From Flavobacteriaceae bacterium HL-DH10 (GTDB taxonomy: Bacteria > Bacteroidota > Bacteroidia > Flavobacteriales > Flavobacteriaceae): a stretch of 64,000 bases of DNA. The notes under the pieces are model-generated. The model saw only the letters and a list, made by a program, of their open reading frames with translations. It was not told where the DNA came from and ran no database searches. Where the stretch lies: contig CP134536.1 in the NCBI GenBank assembly GCA_031826515.1, positions 384,001 through 448,000 on the forward strand, read 5' to 3'. Positions 43,641-53,543 of the stretch are shown in pieces (the stretch's first letter is position 1; every line of letters begins with the position of its first letter). Both the position numbers and the translations under genes were made by a program.

Positions 43641-44156
43641 ATGAAAAAAATATTACTCCTCTCAGACACGCATAGCTATATTGATAATGATATTTTAAAA
43701 TATGTCAAACAAGCAGATGAAGTATGGCATGCTGGAGATATTGGCGATTTAAAAGTAACCGATGCTATTAAAAAACTTAAACCCTTACGCGGTGTTTATG
43801 GTAATATTGATGACGCTACGGTTCGGTTAGAATTCCCAGAACACAATCGGTTTATGTGTGAAGATGTTGATGTTTGGATAACGCACATTGGTGGTTATCC
43901 CCCAAAATACAACGGCAGGGTATATGAAACTATGAAACAAAATCCGCCAAGACTGTTTATATGCGGACATTCGCATATTTTGAAAGTGATGCCCGATAAA
44001 AGATTACATGTGTTACATATGAATCCTGGTGCGGTTGGTAAACACGGATTTCATAAAACCAGAACCATGTTACGTTTTACTATTGATGGTAAAAAAATTG
44101 ATAATTTGGAGGTTATTGAATTTCCTGTGAGGCATCCACAAAACGGCCCTTCCTAA
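43641..44156 (+). CDS. YfcE/MJ0936-type metallophosphoesterase
   Basis: A 171-aa calcineurin-like phosphoesterase. Metal ligands occur in order: LLSDTHSY, WHAGDIGDL, RGVYGNID, WITHIGGYP and FICGHSHIL. The family hydrolyses phosphodiesters in the cytoplasm; the physiological substrate is unknown. It is a single gene, followed by a 399-base repeat-rich gap. Confidence 0.9.
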   Translation: MKKILLLSDTHSYIDNDILKYVKQADEVWHAGDIGDLKVTDAIKKLKPLRGVYGNIDDATVRLEFPEHNRFMCEDVDVWITHIGGYPPKYNGRVYETMKQNPPRLFICGHSHILKVMPDKRLHVLHMNPGAVGKHGFHKTRTMLRFTIDGKKIDNLEVIEFPVRHPQNGPS

Positions 44157-44555
44157 TTACTTTACAACATTTATTAGTTAATATAAGTTATACATACAAA
44201 GACTTAATATTCATATTTTTAAACAATTTTAATACAAGAACGATGTCATTCCGAACGAAGTACGAGGAGGAATCCCATCCTTATGAGATATCTCGTCGCT
44301 CATACTTCGCTCTGTCGACATGACAAAACACTATTTATCATTGAAATTTACTTAGAACTTACCTTAGTTACCAACTTTAGCAAACTTGCCCGTTAGGAAT
44401 TGAAGCATTTGTTGAAGCTCTCCCGATTTTCCATTGGGAAGCGACTGCTGAAAGCCCGACCCTTGTGGTAACGCCAAAAACCCTGAAAAAGCACCAAGAT
44501 ATTGCTTGATAAACCGTAGTTTTGCAACGATTTAAAAACAATAAACAAATTATTT
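44157..44555. repeat. 399-base intergenic region carrying two kinds of dispersed repeat
   Basis: About 44244-44325 is a GTCATTCCGAACGAAGTACG...CTTCGCTCTGTCGACATGAC inverted repeat of a kind common between flavobacterial genes. About 44388-44480 is a second, decayed copy of the GTTAG...GACCC...GGTAACGCC repeat seen at 31061-31160. No gene is visible. Confidence 0.55.
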
Positions 44556-44984
44556 ATGAGTCAAGTAAAAGAAAATGATACGGTAAAAGTTCATTACACA
44601 GGAAAATTAAGCAATGGTCAAGTTTTTGATAGCTCACTAGAAAGAGAGCCTTTAGAAATAACGCTAGGTCAAGGTGCTCTTATTCCTGGTTTTGAAAAAG
44701 GTATTATTGATATGAAATTGAATGAGAAAAAAACCATCAATATTCCTGTAGAGGAAGCTTATGGCGATGTGCGTCAAGAGTTGTTTTACGAAGTAAAAAA
44801 AGAACAACTTCCTCAAGATATGGCTCCTGAAATAGGTATGGGTCTAGCATCTAAAGATCAAGAAGGAAGAGAAACACAATTTCGTGTCGCTGAAGTTAAC
44901 GAAGATCATATTATTGTTGATGCTAATCATCCATTAGCAGGACAAGAATTAATATTTGATTTAGAGCTTGTTGATATAAAATAA
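44556..44984 (+). CDS. SlyD-like FKBP-type peptidyl-prolyl isomerase
   Basis: A 142-aa protein with a split FKBP domain (VKVHYTGKLSNGQVFDSS, LGQGALIPGFEKGIIDM) and an inserted IF chaperone flap (EEAYGDVRQELFYEVKKEQL). It lacks the long His/Cys-rich metal-binding tail of enterobacterial SlyD. It helps protein folding by proline isomerisation in the cytoplasm. Confidence 0.93.
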   Translation: MSQVKENDTVKVHYTGKLSNGQVFDSSLEREPLEITLGQGALIPGFEKGIIDMKLNEKKTINIPVEEAYGDVRQELFYEVKKEQLPQDMAPEIGMGLASKDQEGRETQFRVAEVNEDHIIVDANHPLAGQELIFDLELVDIK

Positions 44985-45121
44985 AAAGCAAGCCCATCCT
45001 AAATCCTTACCATATGGGAAGGACTTCCTTACTCTAATGAGTAATACTACTAAATAATTACGCATTAATATAAGGCATGAGTATTTCCATCCTTTGGAAA
45101 GATTAAGGAAGGCCTCTAATA

Positions 45122-45154
45122 AAAAAACCCAAAGTTTTCACTTTGGGTTTTTTT
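45122..45154. terminator. Bidirectional intrinsic terminator between slyD-like and DUF4293 genes
   Basis: The stem AAAAAACCCAAAG/CTTTGGGTTTTTT with loop TTTTCA (45135-45140) is flanked by A and T runs, so it can stop transcription from both convergent genes. Confidence 0.9.
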
Positions 45155-45181
45155 CGCACTAATACTACTAAGATGTTAGGT

Positions 45182-45592
45182 TTATCGTAATCGATCTACA
45201 GATTTTACAAGATCTTCATCCTTCTTAATGGCTTTATTGGCTAAAACCAAAAACACGATAGAAATAATAGGAAGAAACATCCCAATACCTTTCTCAGAAA
45301 CCGCCGTCTCTCCAGATACATTTAGAGATTGATATACAAAAAATCCTAGTAAAAAAAAGTTTAATATGATATTAAGACGTCCCAATATAAATTGAGACTT
45401 CCTGTTTTTGTATCTAAATATAGAAATGATTGATAATAATGCCGATGATAAAAAAGCAGCAAACACATAAACAATATCATTAGCAAATACTTTAACTTGG
45501 TCTGATGTAGACCATAAATCAAACACAAAGATTAATCCCACAGAAACTCCTGCAGCTATTAATAGATATATAGTTTGAATACGTTGTAACAT
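45182..45592 (-). CDS. DUF4293 family membrane protein
   Basis: A 136-aa protein with four membrane helices. The opening MLQRIQTIYLLIAAGVS and the turn RYKNRKSQFILGRLNI are typical of DUF4293, a Bacteroidota-specific family that usually sits beside rho, as it does here (divergent). Function unknown. Confidence 0.9.
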   Translation of the reverse strand: MLQRIQTIYLLIAAGVSVGLIFVFDLWSTSDQVKVFANDIVYVFAAFLSSALLSIISIFRYKNRKSQFILGRLNIILNFFLLGFFVYQSLNVSGETAVSEKGIGMFLPIISIVFLVLANKAIKKDEDLVKSVDRLR

Positions 45593-45788
45593 AAAAATTT
45601 AAAAACTAGATGGCAAAAATAGTAGTTTCTTTTATAAAATTACTGCTAAAAATTAAAATAAAGTTGTATAATTGCATTATTAATTCTCAATAACCGCATT
45701 AACAGGTTGTTAATTCTTCAGAATAAAAATCATTTTTTTCAGAATAATTCAAATTTATACTCAAAATAAATATCACATATAAGCATCA

Positions 45789-47474
45789 ATGTTTGAAATT
45801 TCACAATTAAAAGAAAAGAAACTCGCTGAACTACAGGAGATTGCTAGCAAATTGAACGTTCCAAAATACCGTTCATTAAAAAAATTAGATTTAGTTTACC
45901 AAATACTCGACAAACAAGCAGCAGATCCTAAAGCGATTACTGCAGTTGTTGAACCTAATAAAACAACAGATAACACACCTGAAAAACCACAGGCTAAAAA
46001 ACCTAGGCAACGTGTTCAGAAGCCCGTTAAAAATACCCCTAAACAACCTGCTGAAAAAACTTTAGAGTTACCTTTAGAAGAATCAAAAATAGCTGAGAAT
46101 AAAACAACAGCTAAAACTTCAGAAAATCCTAAAAAGCCTACACCTAAAAATAAAGAGGAACAAAAAACAGAAGGCAGACCAAATCCTAGACCTCAAAACG
46201 AAAGAAAAAGCGATACTCAACAGAAACCAAATCCTAGGCCTCAGCAAAAAAGAGAACCTATTCAAAAAAGTCAAAACAAAAATCAGAAAAACGGCAACGT
46301 TCATACAAATAATGGCAATAAAGATAGTAGAAACCGCTATCGTGAACCAGATTTTGAATTTGATGCTATTATTGAAAGTGAAGGCGTTTTAGATATTATG
46401 CAAGATGGGTATGGTTTTTTACGCTCATCAGATTACAACTATTTATCATCACCAGATGATATTTATGTATCACAATCACAAATTCGTTTATTCGGTTTAA
46501 AAACTGGAGATACTGTTTTAGGACATGTAAGACCTCCAAAAGAAGGAGAAAAATATTTCCCTTTAATTAAGGTTAGTAAAATAAACGGTCAAAACCCAAA
46601 TGTAGTAAGAGACCGCGTAGCATTCGAGCATTTAACACCGTTATTTCCGCAAGAAAAATTCAATCTTGCAGAAAAACAAGCAACGATTTCTACAAGAATC
46701 ATGGATTTATTTGCGCCTATTGGAAAAGGACAACGTGGTATGATTGTATCGCAACCTAAAACTGGTAAAACCATGTTATTGAAGGATGTGGCTAATGCTA
46801 TTGCTGCAAACCACCCAGAGGTTTATCAAATGATATTATTAATTGATGAACGTCCAGAAGAGGTTACAGATATGCAACGTAATGTACGTGGCGAAGTTAT
46901 TGCTTCAACTTTTGATAAAGAAGCTCATGAACACGTAAAAATTGCTAATATTGTTCTTGAAAAAGCAAAACGTTTAGTTGAATGTGGACATGATGTTGTG
47001 ATTCTTTTAGATTCTATTACTAGACTTGCTAGAGCATATAATACTGTGCAACCAGCATCAGGTAAAATATTAAGTGGTGGTGTAGATGCTAATGCACTTC
47101 ACAAACCAAAACGCTTCTTTGGAGCTGCTCGTAATATTGAAAATGGAGGATCTTTAACTATTATTGCAACGGCGCTTACAGAAACAGGTTCTAAAATGGA
47201 TGAAGTAATTTTTGAAGAATTCAAAGGAACTGGTAATATGGAACTACAATTAGATAGAAAAATATCTAACCGTAGAATTTTCCCTGCTATCGATTTAACT
47301 TCTTCAAGTACACGTCGTGATGATATTTTACTAGATTCTAATACTATTCAACGTATGTGGGTAATGCGTAAATATCTTGCCGATATGAACCCTGTTGAAG
47401 CTATGGAATTTATAAACGAACGTTTTAAACAAACCAGAAATAACGAAGAATTTTTAATATCCATGAATGGATAA
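45789..47474 (+). CDS. rho: Transcription termination factor Rho with long basic N-terminal insert
   Basis: A 561-aa RNA-dependent ATPase that ends transcription. Order: Rho_N helix bundle ([20 protein letters not shown]), a roughly 130-residue Lys/Pro/Asn/Gln-rich disordered insert, the cold-shock-like RNA-binding domain ([15 protein letters not shown]), and the RecA-type core with Walker [11 protein letters not shown] (near residue 321), [18 protein letters not shown] and the Q/R-loop regions. E. coli Rho is about 420 aa; inserts like this are known in Bacteroidota and Actinobacteria and can add RNA binding. Confidence 0.96.
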   Translation: MFEISQLKEKKLAELQEIASKLNVPKYRSLKKLDLVYQILDKQAADPKAITAVVEPNKTTDNTPEKPQAKKPRQRVQKPVKNTPKQPAEKTLELPLEESKIAENKTTAKTSENPKKPTPKNKEEQKTEGRPNPRPQNERKSDTQQKPNPRPQQKREPIQKSQNKNQKNGNVHTNNGNKDSRNRYREPDFEFDAIIESEGVLDIMQDGYGFLRSSDYNYLSSPDDIYVSQSQIRLFGLKTGDTVLGHVRPPKEGEKYFPLIKVSKINGQNPNVVRDRVAFEHLTPLFPQEKFNLAEKQATISTRIMDLFAPIGKGQRGMIVSQPKTGKTMLLKDVANAIAANHPEVYQMILLIDERPEEVTDMQRNVRGEVIASTFDKEAHEHVKIANIVLEKAKRLVECGHDVVILLDSITRLARAYNTVQPASGKILSGGVDANALHKPKRFFGAARNIENGGSLTIIATALTETGSKMDEVIFEEFKGTGNMELQLDRKISNRRIFPAIDLTSSSTRRDDILLDSNTIQRMWVMRKYLADMNPVEAMEFINERFKQTRNNEEFLISMNG

Positions 47475-47786
47475 CAAAAAAGAAACCTAGATAGCATTTC
47501 TAAGTTTCTTATATAATCGTATTCCCTTAAAAAAGGAATCTAAACTAAACATTAAACTAACGACCAAGCCTCAGCAATTTTTTGCTGAGGCTTTTTTTTA
47601 GTAACTAGTTTTAACTCGAAGCTTCCACTAGACAAAAGCTAACCTCTGCAAATGCAATACATTTATGATTTCATTAATTTAAAATATTAGCCAATGAATT
47701 ATAGCTAATGCAAATACCAAACTACTAACAAACAAAAACGACCACTTTAAAAGTGGTCGTTTTTGTAAACTCTAAATTGTGAAAAA
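47475..47786. terminator. 312-base region with the rho terminator and a second hairpin
   Basis: Directly after rho the stem AAGCCTCAGCAA/TTGCTGAGGCTT (47566-47593) runs into a T tract, a strong intrinsic terminator. Further on, AAAAACGACCACTTT/AAAGTGGTCGTTTTT (47735-47765) is a bidirectional hairpin serving the minus-strand gene at 47787. No gene between them. Confidence 0.85.
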
Positions 47787-48146
47787 TTAATAGTTATTTA
47801 AAAGATCTCTATATTCTTTTAAATCGGCTATATTCATTTTATTATTAAGGTTCTTTAAAAGAGAAATTAAATATTTAAGACTCTCTACTGGATTTGTATC
47901 AGCTTCTGTAACTACACCTTCCTCATCTAAAGGTTCATCATCAAGAATAGGAATAAGAAACGACTCGTTAGCTTCAATATGCTCATAAGTAAGTCTTAGT
48001 ACTTTTACTACTAAAGGTATTTGTGCTTCCAAAGCATATACTCTTAATGCTTTTATATCTTCAATTAATGCATCTGTATTAATACCTGTTTCATCAAGGT
48101 TTTCCAGAATTTTGTCGATTAATTTAATTGCTTTTTTATTTTCCAA
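47787..48146 (-). CDS. Conserved hypothetical protein, acidic and helical, TTG start
   Basis: A 119-aa acidic protein, mainly helices, with LRVYALEAQIPLVVKVLRLTY in the middle and a Leu/Asn-rich C-terminus. No in-frame ATG occurs before the last 20 residues, so TTG at 48146 is the best start. I recognise no domain; its place between rho and rpsT is consistent with a conserved flavobacterial gene. Function unknown. Confidence 0.7.
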   Translation of the reverse strand: MENKKAIKLIDKILENLDETGINTDALIEDIKALRVYALEAQIPLVVKVLRLTYEHIEANESFLIPILDDEPLDEEGVVTEADTNPVESLKYLISLLKNLNNKMNIADLKEYRDLLNNY

Positions 48147-48296
48147 AAGGGTAAGATTATATAATTAATTAACTTTTTAATAATTGCAAATTTAATTTTT
48201 TAGAAATCAAAAACGGTTATTTTTCTATGTTTTTGTTTGTTAAAATTTAATCATTTCAATAATTCTATTAAATGACATTCTAAAAAATTAAAGTAT

Positions 48297-48329
48297 ATAA
48301 AAAAAGCCTCTCATTTCTGAGAAGCTTTT
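48297..48329 (-). terminator. Terminator of rpsT
   Basis: On the minus strand AAAAGCTTCTCA/TGAGAGGCTTTT (one mismatch) with a 4-base loop is followed by a T run, about 28 bases beyond the rpsT stop. Confidence 0.8.
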
Positions 48330-48356
48330 AAATATTTTTTGAAGCTTTAAAGTATG

Positions 48357-48608
48357 TTATAAAGCAGCTACATGTTTAGCTAAACCCGACTTTAGGTTTG
48401 CAGCTTTGTTAGCATGAATAACGTTTTTCTTAGCCAATCTATCTAACATAGAAACTACAGAAGGAAATAATACCTCAGCTTCTTTCTTATCTGTTAACTC
48501 ACGTAATTTCTTAATAGCATTACGAGTTGTTTTATGTTGATATTTGTTAACTAAACGTTTCGCTTCGTTACTTCTAATTCTTTTTAATGCTGACTTGTGA
48601 TTTGCCAT
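48357..48608 (-). CDS. rpsT: 30S ribosomal protein S20
   Basis: An 83-aa basic helical protein with the S20 pattern: [37 protein letters not shown], and [17 protein letters not shown] at the end. It binds 16S rRNA. It is encoded just downstream of tRNA-Glu on the same strand, 31 bases apart, so the tRNA and rpsT may share a transcript. Confidence 0.96.
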   Translation of the reverse strand: MANHKSALKRIRSNEAKRLVNKYQHKTTRNAIKKLRELTDKKEAEVLFPSVVSMLDRLAKKNVIHANKAANLKSGLAKHVAAL

Positions 48609-48639
48609 TTTATTCTGTTCTTTCTTTATTAAAAAATTG

Positions 48640-48711
48640 TAGCCCGTAGGGGAATCGAACCCCTCTTACCAGGATGAAAACCTGGCGTCCTAGCCGATAG
48701 ACGAACGGGCC
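48640..48711 (-). tRNA. tRNA-Glu (anticodon TTC)
   Basis: The minus strand gives a cloverleaf. The acceptor GGCCCGT pairs with ACGGGCT (first pair G-U), and discriminator A follows. The anticodon stem CCAGG/CCTGG has loop TTTTCAT with anticodon TTC. The T arm GAGGGG-TTCGATT-CCCCT is canonical. No encoded CCA. Confidence 0.96.
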
Positions 48712-48882
48712 ATTTGTTTAAGAGTGCGCAAAGATAAATTTAATTTGCAAAACTGCAACTTAATTTTAAAAATTTACAACACTTTTTTTCAAATAACTTA
48801 CAATGTCTCCATTGCGGATGCAAAAATACAACTATTTTTAAATGTTGCAACACTAATGTAATTTTTTTTAAAAAAATTTACA

Positions 48883-50361
48883 TTAGTATGCTTTCGCAAA
48901 CAATACTCTACTTTTAGATGGGTTTCCAGAGTACACACAAACACCTTCTTCTGCCTTCATTTCTAAAGGAATACATCTTATAGTTGCTTTAGTTAGCTCT
49001 TTTATTTTTTCTTCTGTTTCATTTGTGCCATCCCAGTGTGCCGAAACAAAACCTGTTTTTGTTTCTAAAATGGTTTTAAATTCTTCAAAAGTATCCACTT
49101 CTGTAATGTGTGTATTTCTAAAATCTAACGCTTTTTTAAATAATGAGTCTTGTATTTCTGTCATTAAACCTTCCACTTTATCAATTAAAGCATCTAATGC
49201 TACGACTTCTTTTGTTAAAGTATCTCTTCTTGCTAACTCTACAGTACCGTTTTCTAAATCTCTTGCCCCTATGGCAATTCTTAAAGGCACACCTTGTAAC
49301 TCATGCTGTGCAAATTTTGCTCCTGGCCTAAACGTATCTCTATTATCAAACTTAACAGATATATTTTTAGCTCTTAAATCTTTCATAATGCCATTTACAA
49401 CTTCTGTAATAGCATTAAGTTGCTCTTCATTTTTATAAATAGGAATAATCACCACTTGATTTGGCGCTAAATTAGGAGGTAACACCAATCCATGGTCATC
49501 ACTATGCGTCATAATTAAAGCCCCCATTAAACGTGTTGAAACACCCCATGATGTAGCCCAAACATAATCTTGTTTCCCCTCTTTATTAGCAAACTTAACA
49601 TCAAATGCTTTTGCAAAATTTTGACCAAGAAAATGCGAAGTTCCCGCTTGTAATGCTTTTCCATCTTGCATTAAAGCTTCAATACAAAATGTTTCATCGG
49701 CACCCGCAAAACGTTCACTTTCAGTTTTAACACCTTGTACTACTGGAATTGCCATGAAATTTTCAACAAAAGTAGCATATACATTATTCATTAACTTAGC
49801 CTCTGCGATAGCTTCTGCTTTTGTTGCATGTGCCGTATGACCTTCTTGCCATAAAAACTCTGCAGTACGTAAAAACAAACGTGTTCGCATTTCCCAACGC
49901 ACTACATTTGCCCATTGGTTAATTAATAAAGGTAAGTCTCTATAAGATTGAATCCATCCTCTATATGTGTTCCAAATAATAGCTTCACTTGTTGGACGAA
50001 CAATTAACTCTTCCTCTAGTTTAGCTTCTGGATCTACTCTTAATTTACCTGGCTTATCTGGATCATTTTGCAATCTATAATGTGTTACAATAGCACATTC
50101 CTTAGCAAAACCTTCTGCATTTTTTTCTTCAGCTTCAAATAAGCTTTTAGGTACAAATAATGGAAAATAGGCATTTTCATGTCCTGTTTCTTTAAACATT
50201 CTATCTAATTCTGCTTGCATTTTTTCCCAAATTGCATAGCCATATGGCTTAATTACCATACACCCTCTAACGGCTGAATTCTCTGCTAGTCCTGCCTTTA
50301 CAACCAATTCGTTATACCATTTTGAATAACCTTCTGCCCTACTGGTAAGTTTTTTGCTCAT
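48883..50361 (-). CDS. proS: Prolyl-tRNA synthetase (archaeal/eukaryotic-like type)
   Basis: A 492-aa class II synthetase; the start at 50361 ([20 protein letters not shown]) matches the family, while the upstream reading adds six extra residues. Motif 2 and 3 regions are [21 protein letters not shown] and [15 protein letters not shown]. The length and lack of the editing insertion place it in the short, archaeal-type class, usual in Bacteroidota. The C-terminus ([17 protein letters not shown]) is intact. A likely -7 box, TAGTTTTG on the minus strand (50415-50422), lies about 55 bases upstream. Confidence 0.95.
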   Translation of the reverse strand: MSKKLTSRAEGYSKWYNELVVKAGLAENSAVRGCMVIKPYGYAIWEKMQAELDRMFKETGHENAYFPLFVPKSLFEAEEKNAEGFAKECAIVTHYRLQNDPDKPGKLRVDPEAKLEEELIVRPTSEAIIWNTYRGWIQSYRDLPLLINQWANVVRWEMRTRLFLRTAEFLWQEGHTAHATKAEAIAEAKLMNNVYATFVENFMAIPVVQGVKTESERFAGADETFCIEALMQDGKALQAGTSHFLGQNFAKAFDVKFANKEGKQDYVWATSWGVSTRLMGALIMTHSDDHGLVLPPNLAPNQVVIIPIYKNEEQLNAITEVVNGIMKDLRAKNISVKFDNRDTFRPGAKFAQHELQGVPLRIAIGARDLENGTVELARRDTLTKEVVALDALIDKVEGLMTEIQDSLFKKALDFRNTHITEVDTFEEFKTILETKTGFVSAHWDGTNETEEKIKELTKATIRCIPLEMKAEEGVCVYSGNPSKSRVLFAKAY

Positions 50362-50423
50362 ATAAATGTTTTGGCACAAATATTGTGACTATGTTAAATA
50401 TAAAAATAGTTCAGCAAAACTAA

Positions 50424-50431
50424 CTATTTTT
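50424..50431 (+). promoter_or_regulatory. -7 box for the Ser/Arg-rich lipoprotein gene
   Basis: TATTTTTG matches TAnnTTTG, 30 bases before the ATG. It overlaps the divergent proS promoter zone (TAGTTTTG on the minus strand just to its left), so the two genes share about 100 bases of control region. Confidence 0.5.
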
Positions 50432-50460
50432 GTTATGTCCAACAATTAAATTCTACAGAT

Positions 50461-51660
50461 ATGCAACATATTAACTACATAAAACGAAAAATGCCATTCC
50501 TAGCAGCAATTACTTTGCTCCTTGGTTTATCATCATGTGGTTCATACCAATACGTAGGTGTAGATAATGATGGTATTTATGGAGACAATACTGTTAGAGT
50601 AATCCAACAAGAGACTGCAGTTGTAGAAGTACCTAACGAAAACAACAATAGCTACTATAAAGACTATTTTAGAAACAAATCCTTAGAAGCGGACTTTATG
50701 ATTTCTAATAATGAGGTCTTTACAGATATAGATAGCTATGAAGGCAATAATTATATAGAAAATGATTCTTTAGTTGACACCAATGACTACCAAGGTTATG
50801 CTGGCTGGGGACAAGACAGCAATAGCGTTACTATAAATTACATAGACAACGGTTGGAATAACTGGGGTTGGAATGGTGGATTTGGCTACGGTTGGAATAA
50901 TTGGGGCTGGGGATATAACGGCTGGAACAACTGGGGCTATTTTGGTTCTGCTTGGTATCACCCTTATTATGGTAGTTATTATAATAACTGGGCATATAAC
51001 CCTTACCGATATGGTTATGGTTATGGCTATCCATACAGAACTTATGGATACAACAATTATGGATACTACTATGGAAACAGCAGATACTACAGAGCACGAA
51101 ACACGTCATACAGTGCTAGTAGAAGAGGCAGTTACTATGCAAATAACTCAAGAAATTCTAATAATTTAAATACAACTACTAGACGAAGTAGCATTGCGAA
51201 TACTCAGAACAGAACAGCTACTTCAAAATATAATACATCTAGAAGAAGTAGTACATCTAGTATTGCAAGTAGAAATAGAGCACAATCTACAATAAACGGC
51301 AATACAGTAAGAAGAAGTAATGGTACGGCCACAAGAAATTATAGTCCAAGAACTCAATCTGGTAATACAACTATGAGAAGAAGCTCTTCGGTAAGAACGC
51401 CTTCGTCAAATTCAACCTCAAGATCTACATCTTCTACAACAAGAAGAAGTTCTAACGCAAGGTATACACCATCTAGAAGTAATTCGAGTTACTCTCCTAG
51501 TAGAAATAATTCTTCATCTTCTTCAAGAAGTTCTAGCTATACACCAAGCAGAAGCAGTAGTTCATCAAGCTCAAGTTCTGCATCAAGATCTTCAAGTAGC
51601 AGCAGTTCTAGTGGAAGCTCAAGAAGTTCAAGTTCATCAAGCGGAGGAAGACGTCGCTAA
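50461..51660 (+). CDS. Lipoprotein with Gly/Tyr/Trp/Asn-rich and Ser/Arg-rich low-complexity regions
   Basis: A 399-aa protein with a lipoprotein signal (LLLGLSSCGSYQYVG). An acidic segment (residues about 35-115) is followed by a Gly/Asn/Trp/Tyr-rich block (NNWGWNGGFGYGWNNWGWGY, residues about 140-215). A long Ser/Arg-rich tail (about residues 215-399) ends in runs of Ser and GGRRR. Such composition suggests an extended or aggregating surface protein. It recurs in flavobacteria downstream of proS to the best of my knowledge, but no function is established. Confidence 0.75.
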   Translation: MQHINYIKRKMPFLAAITLLLGLSSCGSYQYVGVDNDGIYGDNTVRVIQQETAVVEVPNENNNSYYKDYFRNKSLEADFMISNNEVFTDIDSYEGNNYIENDSLVDTNDYQGYAGWGQDSNSVTINYIDNGWNNWGWNGGFGYGWNNWGWGYNGWNNWGYFGSAWYHPYYGSYYNNWAYNPYRYGYGYGYPYRTYGYNNYGYYYGNSRYYRARNTSYSASRRGSYYANNSRNSNNLNTTTRRSSIANTQNRTATSKYNTSRRSSTSSIASRNRAQSTINGNTVRRSNGTATRNYSPRTQSGNTTMRRSSSVRTPSSNSTSRSTSSTTRRSSNARYTPSRSNSSYSPSRNNSSSSSRSSSYTPSRSSSSSSSSSASRSSSSSSSSGSSRSSSSSSGGRRR

Positions 51661-51716
51661 TCTTATATTTAAAAAACACTTGAAACATCCATAAAACTAA
51701 ATCTTAACACATAAAG

Positions 51717-51770
51717 AAATGACTAAATGGATGCTACTTTTGACATTAAAAAAATAATAAACACATACAC
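51717..51770 (+). promoter_or_regulatory. Promoter of the OmpP1/FadL-like gene
   Basis: TACTTTTG (51735-51742) is a TAnnTTTG -7 box 28 bases before the ATG. The surrounding GAAATGACTAAATGGATGCT also occurs, slightly changed, upstream of the HMA gene at 29566-29592. Confidence 0.5.
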
Positions 51771-53273
51771 ATGAAAAAGTTAAATTTACTATTCATAGGC
51801 TTGCTTTCTATGTCCGCAATACACGCTCAAGATATTAGTGATGCACTACGTTATTCGCAAGATGAAATTCAAGGAACTGCTCGTTTTAGAGCCTTAAGCG
51901 GGGCATTTGGTGCGTTAGGAGGGGATATGAGTGCTGTTAGCTTAAACCCCGCTGGTTCTGCTGTATTTAGTCAAAGTCATGCGTCTTTTACCCTATCAAA
52001 TGTAGACACTGAAAATAGTACGCAGTACTTTAATGGATTAAACATATCGAACAATTCTAATTTCGATATCAATCAAGGAGGTGCTTCTTTTGTTTTTGCT
52101 AGTAATAATAATTCACCTTGGAGAAAGTTTACTGTTGGAGTTGCTTATGAAAGAACTAATAATCATGATGATAACTGGAGAGCCGTTGGTACAAATACAA
52201 ACAATCAATCTATCGACTTCTACTTTTTAAATTATGCTAACGGTGTAAGATTAGGAGACATCTCTTTAATTGGTGATGAATATATAGAAGAAGCCTACCA
52301 AGATATAGGAAATGTTTTTGGTTTTCAACACCAACAAGCCTTTTTAGGGTATCAAGCATTTATACTTGAACCTGATTTGGATGATGATGATAACACAACT
52401 TATTCTTCAAATTTAGGAGATGGCACTTTTCAACATGATTACTCTTATCTGTCTACAGGTTATAATGGCAAAGTATCATTTAACGTAGCAGCTCAATATG
52501 AAGATAATTTATATTTAGGATTGAATTTAAATTCACATTTTATAGACTACCAACGTTCAACATTTCTTTCAGAGGATAACAACAACGCTAACTCATTAAT
52601 TAATTTCATTGACTTTGGAAATACACTATCTACTACAGGGAGCGGATTTTCATTTCAATTAGGTGGTATTATAAAATTGAGTCCAGAGTTTAGAGTGGGA
52701 GTAACTTACGATTCACCTACTTGGTATACGATTGAAGAAGAAACGACTCAATCAATAAATTCTAATTTAGCCGATACTGATATTGGATTTATTTCAGATA
52801 TCGTAAATATTTATCCGCAATACAAATTACAAACACCTGCAAAATTAACGGGAAGCTTAGCGTATATCTTTGGAAAACAAGGCTTATTAAGTTTTGATTA
52901 TTCTACAAAAGATTATAGTGCCACTAAATTCAAACCAGAAAACGATTATACAGATTTGAATAGCGACATTGCAAATGTATTAACTACAGCATCAACCTAC
53001 AGATTTGGTGGCGAATATAAAGTGAAACAATTTAGTTTTAGAGGCGGTTATCGCTTTGAAGAAAGTCCGTATAAAGATGGTGTAACTGTTGGCGACTTAA
53101 CAGGTTACTCTCTGGGTGTAGGCTTTAATTTTGGCAACACAAAACTAGACATTACTTATGATCAGTCTGAACGCTCATTTGCAACTCCCCTATATAATGT
53201 TGGGTTAATTGATACTGCAAATATTGATAGAATAAACTCAAACTTAACGCTATCATTAAGTTTCAATATTTAA
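51771..53273 (+). CDS. OmpP1/FadL/TodX-like outer membrane transport protein
   Basis: A 500-aa beta-barrel precursor. After the signal peptide (LLFIGLLSMSAIHAQ) the mature N-terminus DISDALRYSQDEIQGTARF and the block GAFGALGGDMSAVSLNPAG are the marks of the Bacteroidota FadL-like family, where the N-terminal hatch plugs the barrel. The C-terminus ends in a strand (SNLTLSLSFNI). It probably takes up hydrophobic molecules such as fatty acids. It follows the Ser/Arg-rich lipoprotein gene but has its own promoter. Confidence 0.9.
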   Translation: MKKLNLLFIGLLSMSAIHAQDISDALRYSQDEIQGTARFRALSGAFGALGGDMSAVSLNPAGSAVFSQSHASFTLSNVDTENSTQYFNGLNISNNSNFDINQGGASFVFASNNNSPWRKFTVGVAYERTNNHDDNWRAVGTNTNNQSIDFYFLNYANGVRLGDISLIGDEYIEEAYQDIGNVFGFQHQQAFLGYQAFILEPDLDDDDNTTYSSNLGDGTFQHDYSYLSTGYNGKVSFNVAAQYEDNLYLGLNLNSHFIDYQRSTFLSEDNNNANSLINFIDFGNTLSTTGSGFSFQLGGIIKLSPEFRVGVTYDSPTWYTIEEETTQSINSNLADTDIGFISDIVNIYPQYKLQTPAKLTGSLAYIFGKQGLLSFDYSTKDYSATKFKPENDYTDLNSDIANVLTTASTYRFGGEYKVKQFSFRGGYRFEESPYKDGVTVGDLTGYSLGVGFNFGNTKLDITYDQSERSFATPLYNVGLIDTANIDRINSNLTLSLSFNI

Positions 53274-53301
53274 GAAAGAATAGTGTGCTAATATGTTTTA
53301 A

Positions 53302-53334
53302 AAAAAGCTTGAACTTAAATCGTTCAAGCTTTTT
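53302..53334 (+). terminator. Terminator of the OmpP1-like gene
   Basis: The perfect stem AAAAAGCTTGAAC/GTTCAAGCTTTTT with a 7-base loop lies 28 bases after the stop codon. Confidence 0.88.
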
Positions 53335-53423
53335 AATTTAAATGTAATTTATTTAGTTTATCACAGACAAACACATTACAATTAATTGTTTGATAAGATA
53401 AAACATAAGAAAACGGAATTACT

Positions 53424-53431
53424 TATCTTTG
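53424..53431 (+). promoter_or_regulatory. -7 box for folE
   Basis: TATCTTTG followed by CAG is a textbook Bacteroidota -7 element; it would leave a leader of about 105 bases before folE. No clear -33 TTTG at the usual spacing. Confidence 0.4.
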
Positions 53432-53543
53432 CAGACTAAAAAACAAGATTTTTTGATAGATGAAATAAGCCTAAACTAAAATTTTATTAAAGAACAATAA
53501 AAGGCGAATTACATTAAATATCTAACACCATTAAAAATTGCTG

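Noticed and set aside
50770-51169. Several open frames opposite or shifted within the Ser/Arg-rich lipoprotein gene
   Set aside because: They are by-products of its low-complexity sequence and lack starts or family features.
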